NCBI GenBank assembly: GCA_947456625.1
Contig: CANGQJ010000002.1
Location: 124,001-188,000 of the forward strand
Source: Bacteroidota bacterium
Lineage (GTDB): Bacteria; Bacteroidota; Bacteroidia; Chitinophagales; Chitinophagaceae
DNA length: 64,000 nucleotides
Direction of reading: 5' to 3'
Position numbers and translations under genes: made by a program
Shown here: one piece after another, positions 28,342 to 36,385 of the stretch
How positions within the stretch are numbered: the first letter of the stretch is position 1
Layout: every line of letters starts with the position of its first letter
The notes under the pieces: generated by a model
The model's input: only the letters and a program-made list of their open reading frames with translations
What the model was told of the DNA's origin: nothing
Database searches by the model: none

Positions 28342-28581
28342 AATATTTGTTTTTACCCAAACTGAATTGCCTAGGTATTAAAACAAAATAAGAATCAACT
28401 GCATTTGATTTTACCGTATTTATACTTTCGAATTTTTTCGGACAAAATCAAAAATTGCAACAGATACTAAAACTAAACTAACTAGATCAAAAAAAACATA
28501 TTTGCATATTTGAAAGTTTTCTCATTTTTTGAAGAGGCCTCAAGAATATTTTCTTAATTTCATTGAAAGAATACTAAATCA

Positions 28582-29298
28582 TTGAAAAAATATTTAATCG
28601 CAATTGGATTTTTTATTGTTTGCTTTAATTTAAAAGCACAGGACTCAACTAATAGCGCATATACCATTGAAAGTTTTTTATACAATTGGAACCATTCAAA
28701 AGCCAATGCTAATAAGGCTTTTGACACTATTGATCAAATGCTAGTTGTATTCAGAGAACATTATACCGATATTAAAATTGCTGGCGTAGAAAAAGAAAAC
28801 GGTATTTGGAAATTAAAGCTATCCCCAATAAAAGCAAGTATTGGCCGCAATGGCTTAATTAGTGATAGCACAAAAAAAGAGGGAGACGGTTGTACCCCTA
28901 CCGGTTTTTTTGCACTTGGACACTTGTATAGTTATGAGTCACATATTAATTCAAACCTGCCTTTTACACAAACTACTTCCGAAGATAAATGGATTGATGA
29001 TCCAAATTCGGATGATTATAATAAATATGTACGTGGCGCTACCACTGCAAAGTCCTTTGAAAATTTATTATTAAAAAATATTTATTACAAATACTGTATG
29101 GTTATTGAATACAATACCCAACCTGTTATTAAAGGTAAAGGAAGTGCTATATTTTTTCATGTAGCCGATAAAATGTATTCCCCAACTGCGGGTTGTGTTG
29201 CCATTGCAGAAAATGATATGTTACAATATTTAAATTGGCTACAACCCAATAAAAGAAAAGCTATATTTATAATTGCCGACGAACAGGATGAAGACTAA
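28582..29298 (+). CDS. L,D-transpeptidase (YkuD-fold) family protein
   Basis: A 238-residue exported protein with a signal peptide ending near NLKAQ (residue 20). The YkuD catalytic motif is seen as His193 (FFHVADK) and Cys205 (in SPTAGCVAI). The GDGCTPTGFF segment is typical of the COG3786 subgroup. Family members cross-link peptidoglycan stem peptides or attach proteins to them; some cut rather than join. The start is TTG at 28582. It is the only codon that keeps the full signal peptide, so the start is likely correct despite being rare. Confidence 0.85.
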   Translation: MKKYLIAIGFFIVCFNLKAQDSTNSAYTIESFLYNWNHSKANANKAFDTIDQMLVVFREHYTDIKIAGVEKENGIWKLKLSPIKASIGRNGLISDSTKKEGDGCTPTGFFALGHLYSYESHINSNLPFTQTTSEDKWIDDPNSDDYNKYVRGATTAKSFENLLLKNIYYKYCMVIEYNTQPVIKGKGSAIFFHVADKMYSPTAGCVAIAENDMLQYLNWLQPNKRKAIFIIADEQDED

Positions 29299-29323
29299 TA
29301 GGCCTTGAATTAGTTTAGAAACT

Positions 29324-29331
29324 TAAATTTG
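29324..29331 (+). promoter_or_regulatory. Possible -7 promoter box of the DUF6526 gene
   Basis: TAAATTTG matches the Bacteroidota TAnnTTTG -7 consensus exactly, 25 bp before the start codon. A TTG occurs 16 bp upstream (29305-29307), slightly close for a -33 element. Confidence 0.4.
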
Positions 29332-29356
29332 ATTAACTTTCATTTAAATAAAAAAT

Positions 29357-29785
29357 ATGTCAACACAAAATTATAAGAACCACCCGCAAATGGTTCCCGG
29401 TTTTCACTATGTTACTTTTACATTGTTATTTGCTTTACTAGGTGGCTCTATTAATTATTTATTAAGATCAACACCAGAAAATAAATACCTAGCCGCCTTG
29501 GTAGTTTTAATTGCGGTAATATTTGTATTCATTGCTTGGTATGCGAGGGGCTTTGCTTTAAAAGCACAGGATCGTGCCATTAGAGCAGAGGAATCGCTTC
29601 GTTTTTATATAATGACAGGAAAGGCATTGCCAACAAGCTTAACTATTGGACAAATTATTGCCTTACGTTTTGCAAGTGATGCAGAATATTTGTCTTTATT
29701 AGAGCGCGCAATAAAAGAAAACTTAAGTAGCAAGGAAATTAAATTAGCTATTCAAAATTGGAAAGCCGATTATCATAGAGTATAA
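29357..29785 (+). CDS. DUF6526-like small membrane protein
   Basis: A 142-residue protein with two membrane helices near residues 16-36 and 43-66. A cytoplasmic helical tail follows that contains QDRAIRAEESLRFY and LRFASDAEYLSLLERA. The pattern matches the DUF6526 family common in Bacteroidota. Function is unknown. It converges on the DUF1501 gene with 5 bp between stops. Confidence 0.75.
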   Translation: MSTQNYKNHPQMVPGFHYVTFTLLFALLGGSINYLLRSTPENKYLAALVVLIAVIFVFIAWYARGFALKAQDRAIRAEESLRFYIMTGKALPTSLTIGQIIALRFASDAEYLSLLERAIKENLSSKEIKLAIQNWKADYHRV

Positions 29786-29790
29786 TTCGC

Positions 29791-31362
29791 TTACATTTTT
29801 ATGATTGCTTTTACATACACTTTAGCTTCATTTTGTAAACGAATATAGTATACACCTGCGTTTAAACTACTTCCATATAAATTGTAGCTATTCATACCTG
29901 CATAACTATAATTAGCCTCAACTAATAACTGCAATACGGTACCAGCGCCGTCTAATAATTGCAGTAAAGTATGACCTCCATTTGTTTTGAAATCAATTTT
30001 TGTAAAATTGGTGAAAGGATTCGGATAATTATAAATAAGTGCTTCTTTTGAAAAAGTAGAATTCTTATCGTTTATACCACATACACTTGCATTGATTAAA
30101 GGAAGTATGGGATATTGCTTTGTTAATATTTCGGTTTGAGCCGACTCGGTAACACAAAACCAGTTTTGTAAAATGGTACTATAAACAGTTCTAAAATCAT
30201 ACTGATAAGGAATATTATCATTCACTGTTGCACTTTCGGGAATGGAAGGATTATTTCCAAATACGCCTCCGCGCACATTTTTACCAAATAAAAATAATGG
30301 AGCCGCCGAACCATGGTCCGTTCCTCCACTCGCATTGGATTTTATACGACGACCAAATTCTGAATAAGTCATTCCAATAACACGGTCCTCAATTTCTAAA
30401 CCAACAATATCAGACTGAAAAGCAGCAATGGCGTCTGATAATACTTTTAATAAGTTCGCATGTGTACCCGTGGTGGTATCGCTTGCAACAACCTGTCCCG
30501 AGTGGGTGTCAAAGCCCCCATAATTTACCATATACACCTTAGTTTGTAACCCTCCTTTAATAAGTCTTGCTACAATTTTTAATTGTGATGCAAGGCTGTT
30601 GTTAGGGTAAGTTACTTGCTGTGTTACACTGTCGTTTGCTTTTTTAATGCGGGCAGTATATAAATTGGTTTGTTTTGCAATACTTCTTAAAAAGCTTAAT
30701 TCATAACCCGAATTGGTATTTGAAACCGATGCGTTAGTCCCGTCAATTAAATTATAAAAGGAGCTAGGATCAGAAATACTTAATGCCATATTCACTACAG
30801 GACCTTGACAAGTTAGTGTTGATAAGGATCCAATTTGAATAGCTAAGGGATCGGGGTTGTCTGCTGTAGGATAATTATCTGGATAGCCTGGATTTTGATT
30901 GTTTAAATATCTTCCCGCCCATCCCGTATTTAAATATTCATTGCTATCCGATCCTGACATCCAAATATCGGTTGCTCTAAAATGAGAAAAACTAGGTTGC
31001 GGATAACCTACCGACTGTACAATATTTAATTTTCCATCTGAAAATAAATTTTGCATAGCTGTCATGGAAGGGTGTATCCCAGTTGCATTATTGCCTGTTA
31101 ATTTTAAAACTTTATTTTCTGGAATAGCAATATTATTTCTTGCATTATTATAATTGCTATACTCGCTTAATGGGATTACGGTATTTAACCCATCGTTTCC
31201 ACCACTTAGTTGAATAATAACTAGTACCCTGTCATTATTAGAAGTAGCTAATAAGGATGAATTTAATAAAGGATGGTCCTGTAATATATGAATTGGATTT
31301 CCACTTATTACTGTTGGAGTAAGTAGCGCCAAACTATTTCTTATAAAATTTCTTCTTTCCAT
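29791..31362 (-). CDS. DUF1501 protein with Tat-like signal and T9SS C-terminal sorting domain
   Basis: A 523-residue exported protein. The N-terminus ERRNFIRNSLALL resembles a twin-arginine signal. The body is a DUF1501 (sulfatase/alkaline-phosphatase-like) domain with QLSGGNDGLNTV, the FSHFRATDIWMSG block and GGTDHGSAAP. The last 75 or so residues, beginning YNYPNPF, form a type A sorting domain of the type IX secretion system: conserved NYPNPF box, L-x-D-x-x-G, and GVYYIRL followed by a basic end. It therefore probably ends up at the cell surface or outside. It is paired with the DUF1800 gene, 1 bp upstream. Function is not known. Confidence 0.88.
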   Translation of the reverse strand: MERRNFIRNSLALLTPTVISGNPIHILQDHPLLNSSLLATSNNDRVLVIIQLSGGNDGLNTVIPLSEYSNYNNARNNIAIPENKVLKLTGNNATGIHPSMTAMQNLFSDGKLNIVQSVGYPQPSFSHFRATDIWMSGSDSNEYLNTGWAGRYLNNQNPGYPDNYPTADNPDPLAIQIGSLSTLTCQGPVVNMALSISDPSSFYNLIDGTNASVSNTNSGYELSFLRSIAKQTNLYTARIKKANDSVTQQVTYPNNSLASQLKIVARLIKGGLQTKVYMVNYGGFDTHSGQVVASDTTTGTHANLLKVLSDAIAAFQSDIVGLEIEDRVIGMTYSEFGRRIKSNASGGTDHGSAAPLFLFGKNVRGGVFGNNPSIPESATVNDNIPYQYDFRTVYSTILQNWFCVTESAQTEILTKQYPILPLINASVCGINDKNSTFSKEALIYNYPNPFTNFTKIDFKTNGGHTLLQLLDGAGTVLQLLVEANYSYAGMNSYNLYGSSLNAGVYYIRLQNEAKVYVKAIIKM

Positions 31363-31363
31363 T

Positions 31364-32968
31364 TTATTGTAATTGATAGTCTGGCAAATTCATAATATAT
31401 TTTAATAGCGCCTTAAGTCTTGCATTAACAATATTAAAATTAATAGTGGTAGGACTTGTTTGATATAGGTTCCATGCATCGGTCCAGTAATAGTCACTTG
31501 CTTGTCCTGTTAATAATAACTGCACCTTTAAAGTATTTTTTAATGCAGGATCTATATCGGTTGAAATTAAAAAAGCAAATAAACTATCCATTAACAAATT
31601 AGGATCCGACGGATTGGTGCATACTTTTTTTACAAACAAAATGGTATCTACTATAATTTTTTTACCGTTTTTAGTATACCCCGTTTCAATCATTAAGTCG
31701 GTAAATTTATTTCGCTTAGGTAAAGTGTCGGCATTTATCCAAAGCTCATTGTAGTCGGGAGTTTGATAATAGGCTGGCCATCCTGCCACATTTGGCGGAT
31801 CCACCGGATTTTGTCCCATTCCAATTAATTGACTTACCATACTATTGTATAAAAAATAGGAATCTACATAGTCGGTAACAGCGTCTGGAAAAACAATTTC
31901 ATACTGTCTTAAAAATCCTACTACATGATCAATTGGACTTTTTATTTGACATCCAACATACAAACTGTCATAAAAATGTTCGCTTTGTAATAATAATTTT
32001 AGTACCGGTTTTATTTCGTAATTATTGGCAATAAAAGCATTTGCAAGGGGCGTAATAATATTGTTTTCAACATTGGCATCTATATAATAGTAAACAAAAT
32101 ACCTATATAGTTTTCTACAAATAAATTTAGCTACTTCTGTTTTTTGAAAAATCATATTCAAAAGTTCATCTGTTTCTTGTGCACCAGTTGCACCTGATTT
32201 TCCAGTAATAGTAGTGTTATTGTAAAAAGCAGAGAACGTTTTATTTGTGGTATCATGTCTGGTGCTATCAAAAATGGCATTATTGCTAGCATCTAATTTC
32301 CAACCCGTTAAAGCTTTTGCTGCATTTTTAACATCATCCTCACTATATTTTGCTCCGCCATCTTTTCCAACAGTAAAAAGTTCTTGCAATTCTCTTCCGT
32401 AGTTTTCATCGGGTGCAGTTTTAGTATTAAGATACCCGTTTAAATACCTAAGCATTCCAGGATCGGTTGTTACTGCACGGACCATTTGTTTAAAATTTCC
32501 AACACAATTGGTTCTTAATATTTGATGATGATTATAGGTGAGATTAGAATAAAATATGGTATCTGCCTCGGTACCAAAATGATTGCTCCAAAATAAACTT
32601 AGCTTTTCTCTAATATTTTTTTCTTGTCCTAACCAAACACTTAATAACCATTTTTTATAAGCACTGTTTCGGTAACTATTTAAAGTACCATCGGTGGTAA
32701 AATCGTTTACCCATGTTTTTCCTAAGGGCACATTAGGATCTAGCACAGTTGTTGAACTATAATCGTTTAAAGGTGGTGTAGGTAGGCTTGTTGAAATATT
32801 TAAAAGTTCGTCTACCGCAGCAGTAAGTCCAAGATTTTTAAAATAAGTTATATCCGCTGCTTTTGCTCCAAATAATGTTCGGTTTAGCAAATGCTTTGTT
32901 TGTAAATATTGCCAAGTACCCTTGTAGGTATTTAAACCTAGACTACTAGACTGGGGGTTTGCTGGCAT
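31364..32968 (-). CDS. DUF1800 protein, partner of the DUF1501 gene
   Basis: A 534-residue DUF1800 protein with the family marks HLLNRTLFGA near the start, LSLFWSNHFGTE, ENYGRELQELFTVG, EDDVKNAAKALTGW, and the PPNVAGWPAYY block near residue 400. No clear signal peptide is seen from the Met used here; export could depend on a longer N-terminus or another route. DUF1800 and DUF1501 genes are usually adjacent in this phylum, and their joint role is not known. Only 1 bp separates this stop from the next start, so translation is probably coupled. Confidence 0.86.
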   Translation of the reverse strand: MPANPQSSSLGLNTYKGTWQYLQTKHLLNRTLFGAKAADITYFKNLGLTAAVDELLNISTSLPTPPLNDYSSTTVLDPNVPLGKTWVNDFTTDGTLNSYRNSAYKKWLLSVWLGQEKNIREKLSLFWSNHFGTEADTIFYSNLTYNHHQILRTNCVGNFKQMVRAVTTDPGMLRYLNGYLNTKTAPDENYGRELQELFTVGKDGGAKYSEDDVKNAAKALTGWKLDASNNAIFDSTRHDTTNKTFSAFYNNTTITGKSGATGAQETDELLNMIFQKTEVAKFICRKLYRYFVYYYIDANVENNIITPLANAFIANNYEIKPVLKLLLQSEHFYDSLYVGCQIKSPIDHVVGFLRQYEIVFPDAVTDYVDSYFLYNSMVSQLIGMGQNPVDPPNVAGWPAYYQTPDYNELWINADTLPKRNKFTDLMIETGYTKNGKKIIVDTILFVKKVCTNPSDPNLLMDSLFAFLISTDIDPALKNTLKVQLLLTGQASDYYWTDAWNLYQTSPTTINFNIVNARLKALLKYIMNLPDYQLQ

Positions 32969-33054
32969 ACTTCTTAGAATTGTTTCTAAATTTAGTATTT
33001 ATTTAAATATAGAAATTTTTGAACGCTATATATTATTTTTTATAATTTGTTGCA

Positions 33055-34170
33055 TTATTTTCCTCCGCTTATGGCATATACCGCAAAACTAGCCAGCCAA
33101 TGTTCTCCGCCATAATTTCCCGAAGCAACTGTTGCTAAACTTTGATTTAAATGTTTAACCGATGCAGCTAATAAAAGTTTTTTTCTGGGATCATTTTTTG
33201 GAAGCTCACTTGCAATTCCAGACATACACCAGCTTCGGCTAAAACATAATCCATCCAAATGTACTATTTGTAAATCGGTTCTATCGGAAACCTGCGGAAG
33301 GGTTGTAAGATGCGCTAAAGCTTTATTAGATAACCATCCATTGAGCCATTTGATATAAGCTGTTTTGTTTAAAATTTTTCGCATTAAATCGGCTTCCATT
33401 AAGGATGGTGAAAAAAAATCTGCTCCATCCGGCTCCCAAACAGTGGGCGCATTTTTATCATTTAAAAATAATTGTTTTGCCGAAGCAAGTATTGCATTTT
33501 CAAATTTTACATTTTTGGTGGCACGCGCATAGTCTAAAGCAAAGCTTAATCCAAATGCAGTGTTACCGTGCATTCCAGAGCGGTTAGCATAAGTTTGTTT
33601 TGGTAAATAAACATTCCAAATTTTAATGATGGTATCACATAAAGGTTGTAATGCACTGCGCCATTTTGCAGCATCGGGATCTTTAAAATCTAATAATTCT
33701 TGTTGTAATTTTAAAACCCAAGCCCATCCATAGGTTCTTTCAAAGCTGCGACTAAGTGGTGCTTTAAAATAATCTGTTTCGGTTTGAATATTTTTAGCAG
33801 TTAGTGTTGTGTTAAGTACTTTTCTAATATCGGCCTGTTCTTTTAAATCTGGAAATTGTTTTAATAATCTAACCAACATCCAATGACCATGCACACTACT
33901 ATGCCAATCAAAACAACCATAAAAGCTAGGATGCAGTTGAATAGGCGTAAGCACTTGATCGCTATCTGAAATTGCGGTATGATTTATTTTATTAGGATAT
34001 TGTTGTAAAATACATTTCATAGGAAGCGATGCTAAATGTGATGCACCTGTACTTGTTAAAGTAAACTGTGTACTATCACTATCGGCATTGCTAGTAAAAA
34101 ATTTTAACGGTGTTTGTGCTTGCACATTTAAAATATAAAGTGCAGTAAAAATTAGAAGTAATTTTTTCAT
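33055..34170 (-). CDS. DUF2891 family exported protein
   Basis: I chose the Met at 34170 as start because it begins a normal signal peptide (MKKLLLIFTALYILNVQAQ). A Met seven codons earlier is possible but would add a polar MNSYIYT. The body (371 residues) matches DUF2891: FDWHSSVHGHWMLVR, SRSFERTYGWAWVLKL, GMHGNTAFGLSFALDY and EPDGADFFSPSLMEADLM. The many aromatic/His motifs in an alpha/alpha-toroid-like setting suggest a sugar-active enzyme, but no activity is known to me. It is followed on the strand by the Fic-like gene in the other direction of distance (35 bp). Confidence 0.83.
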   Translation of the reverse strand: MKKLLLIFTALYILNVQAQTPLKFFTSNADSDSTQFTLTSTGASHLASLPMKCILQQYPNKINHTAISDSDQVLTPIQLHPSFYGCFDWHSSVHGHWMLVRLLKQFPDLKEQADIRKVLNTTLTAKNIQTETDYFKAPLSRSFERTYGWAWVLKLQQELLDFKDPDAAKWRSALQPLCDTIIKIWNVYLPKQTYANRSGMHGNTAFGLSFALDYARATKNVKFENAILASAKQLFLNDKNAPTVWEPDGADFFSPSLMEADLMRKILNKTAYIKWLNGWLSNKALAHLTTLPQVSDRTDLQIVHLDGLCFSRSWCMSGIASELPKNDPRKKLLLAASVKHLNQSLATVASGNYGGEHWLASFAVYAISGGK

Positions 34171-34205
34171 AGTATAAATATAAGAATTCACTTAGTTAAG
34201 TTTAA

Positions 34206-35102
34206 TTAATGCATTAAAACATAATTGGTGTTTTTGCCAAGTCCATATTCTTTTTTTAAAATAGAATTGTTTAATAAATAGGTAATATCTCTTAATGCAG
34301 TGTCTCTAGAACAATTGTTGATACCAGCATAAATGGTAGTGCTTAATTTATCTTGATAACCGTTTAATAGTTTGTTAATGATAATACTTTGACGATTGTT
34401 AAATGCTAGATTTTTGTGCTTTTCAAAAAATTGGTGTTTACTAATCACATGCTTTAATATGATACTCGCATTTTCATATGTCCTTATTAAACAACCCAAA
34501 AACCACTGTAACCAAATGGTAATATCTAAGGAGCCGTTTAGTACTTGTTTTAGTATAAAATGGTATTCTTGTTTTTCATAAAACAACTGGGTCCCTAAAC
34601 TGTAATACCTTAAATCAATTCCGTCGGCCTTGGCCAACTGCCTATTCGTAATTAGACATGCAATATGGATATTTTCGTTTTCAAAAGGGACAATGGAAAT
34701 AAACCATAGATGCGCAATAGCCGCTTTTAACAGACGGTCAAGTCCTGGTTTATTATACCAAACCAAAAATTGATCTACATTTTTAGGAGGCATTTCACCA
34801 AAATTGGCATTTAGGTGAATAAAGTCCTCTAGGGTTAGCAGATTTTTATGATTTTTATTAAAATTTTGCCATTTTTGATCAAATTCTGGTGTTTTTTGGT
34901 CAAAAATGATCGTTTTTAGCTCATTTTTGACAATTTCCTCGTTTGCCTCCAACTTTAGTTTGGTGCTGAGGACATTTATGGTATTTAATAAATTAGCTTG
35001 CTTTTGTTTGGCTATTTCTAGGATGGAATGAATAGCCTCCGAACTCCAATTAAATGCTGGAAAATTGGATAAACTAATTAATTTATTACTCATTGTATGC
35101 AA
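34206..35102 (-). CDS. Fic/DUF4172-family protein with destroyed active-site motif and winged-helix tail
   Basis: A 298-residue protein whose layout is that of DUF4172-Fic proteins: an N-terminal DUF4172 part (1-95), a Fic core (about 100-215) with KAAIAHLWF and DITIWLQWFLGCL, and a C-terminal winged helix (about 235-298) with NCSRDTALRDITYLL. The Fic loop, normally His-Pro-Phe-x-Asp-Gly-Asn-Gly-Arg, reads Val138-Pro-Phe-Glu-Asn-Glu-Asn-Ile-His146. The catalytic His and the glycines and Arg that hold the ATP phosphates are gone. The reading frame is intact over its full family length, so this is a maintained pseudoenzyme rather than a broken gene. It may now act as a DNA-binding regulator. 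Met4 (35093) is another start. Confidence 0.85.
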   Translation of the reverse strand: MHTMSNKLISLSNFPAFNWSSEAIHSILEIAKQKQANLLNTINVLSTKLKLEANEEIVKNELKTIIFDQKTPEFDQKWQNFNKNHKNLLTLEDFIHLNANFGEMPPKNVDQFLVWYNKPGLDRLLKAAIAHLWFISIVPFENENIHIACLITNRQLAKADGIDLRYYSLGTQLFYEKQEYHFILKQVLNGSLDITIWLQWFLGCLIRTYENASIILKHVISKHQFFEKHKNLAFNNRQSIIINKLLNGYQDKLSTTIYAGINNCSRDTALRDITYLLNNSILKKEYGLGKNTNYVLMH

Positions 35103-35105
35103 TTT

Positions 35106-35151
35106 AAGGCAAATAATGAATAAAATAATGATAAATATTATTATTCGCCTT
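35106..35151. promoter_or_regulatory. Inverted repeat upstream of the Fic-like gene
   Basis: AAGGC-A-AATAAT (35106-35117) is mirrored by ATTATT-C-GCCTT (35140-35151), 11 of 12 bases pairing, with 22 bp between arms. It lies just ahead of the Fic-like gene, whose product has a winged-helix domain, so it could be an autoregulatory operator. It could equally be a hairpin in the leader. Confidence 0.4.
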
Positions 35152-35243
35152 ATATACTATGTGAAATATTACTGTTATAGTTTATGGGTCTATAAAATAA
35201 ACCACCAATAAAAACGTAACTTTACTATAATAAACCTGAAATC

Positions 35244-35483
35244 ATGTTACAGAACGTTTTAATAACCATTTGGATTTTGTCTGCAATTTATTGCCTTATA
35301 AAACTTTATAAGCGCTCAAAAATGTCATCTTATGATGGAGTAATTGGATACTCTCCAGGTTTAGAGGTATTAATGGTAATTATGATTGGACCCATTTTAG
35401 CTATCATAGATATTTCTCTAACTTGGATTAGAGTATATAAGGAGGCCGAGGAGGCACGCAGAAGAGCCGAAAACAAAAACTAG
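35244..35483 (+). CDS. Small two-helix membrane protein of unknown function
   Basis: A 79-residue protein with two hydrophobic segments (about 3-20 and 40-62), separated by a short basic loop (KLYKRSKMSS). It ends in a highly charged helix (EAEEARRRAENKN). No family is recognised. TAACTTTAC at 35217-35225 resembles a -7 promoter box. Its stop overlaps the stop of the convergent MBL gene by 4 bp. Confidence 0.6.
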   Translation: MLQNVLITIWILSAIYCLIKLYKRSKMSSYDGVIGYSPGLEVLMVIMIGPILAIIDISLTWIRVYKEAEEARRRAENKN

Positions 35484-36385
35484 TAAATAGCTAAGTCACT
35501 TCCATTTACTACTGTTCCCGGATATTTTATTTTGATTTCATCCAATAGGGATTGCTGCGTTTGCCCTAGGGGTAACTGATGCGTTAATACCAACAATTTG
35601 GGTTTAACCTTGTTGGCAATCTCGGCCAACTGAGTGGTAGAAGTATGAAAAGCAGGAAAATAAGCTTTGTCGTCCTGCGTTTTTGTTTGTAGCCCCTGTT
35701 CAGAAAAAACCTCGTGTACTAATATGTCACAGTTTTGAGCATTTTTAATAAGCTCCTCGCTATAAGTACAGTCACCCGAAACTACAATGGTTTTATCGGC
35801 AGTTTCAAATCGGAATCCTAAAGCATATTTCCAACTACCGTGTTTTACCTGAAATGCTTTAACTGTGATATTACTGTCTTTATAGATAATACCAGTATTT
35901 ACCTCATGGACATTTACTTTATAGCCGTTTGGTTCCCCTTTTTCTAAACCATGAATACGAATAGCAATATCCTCCTTATAAGCTTCCATAATATGTTTAG
36001 TCATATTTTTTATTCCAATAGGTCCATACACTTCTAGTGGTTCTGCCCTATGCAATACAGCAGGTGAAAAAATAATATCAGGATAACCAATGGTGTGGTC
36101 GCTGTGTAAATGTGTAACAAATAAACGTTTTAGATTTTTTGTTTTTAAAGCAGCAATTCCCTTTTCACTGGCCGCAGCTGCACGTCTTACTACACCAGGC
36201 CCACAGTCTACTATATACGATGCCCCATTCACTACAATGGCAAGTGAAGGTCCTTGTTTTTCAAAATTAGTAATGGGCGTTCCAGTGCCAAGCAATACCA
36301 ACTGTGTTTGACTTTGCGCGCAAACACAATTAAATATGATTAAAAATAATAGCGCCCCCGTTTTTAATATTTTAGAATTGCGCAT
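35480..36385 (-). CDS. Exported MBL-fold metallo-hydrolase, RNase Z/arylsulfatase-like
   Basis: A 301-residue secreted protein; the signal peptide ends near CVCAQS (residue 25). The metallo-beta-lactamase metal motif His92-x-His94-x-Asp96-His97 is intact (THLHSDHTIG). Further ligands are seen as His in VKHGSW, Asp in VSGDCTYSE, and His in LTHQLPLG. The arrangement matches the tRNase Z/ElaC-type branch, but a secreted member will not process tRNA, so the substrate is open; a phosphodiester or sulfate ester is possible. It abuts the M42-like gene upstream with no gap (36385/36386), suggesting coupled translation. Confidence 0.85.
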   Translation of the reverse strand: MRNSKILKTGALLFLIIFNCVCAQSQTQLVLLGTGTPITNFEKQGPSLAIVVNGASYIVDCGPGVVRRAAAASEKGIAALKTKNLKRLFVTHLHSDHTIGYPDIIFSPAVLHRAEPLEVYGPIGIKNMTKHIMEAYKEDIAIRIHGLEKGEPNGYKVNVHEVNTGIIYKDSNITVKAFQVKHGSWKYALGFRFETADKTIVVSGDCTYSEELIKNAQNCDILVHEVFSEQGLQTKTQDDKAYFPAFHTSTTQLAEIANKVKPKLLVLTHQLPLGQTQQSLLDEIKIKYPGTVVNGSDLAIY

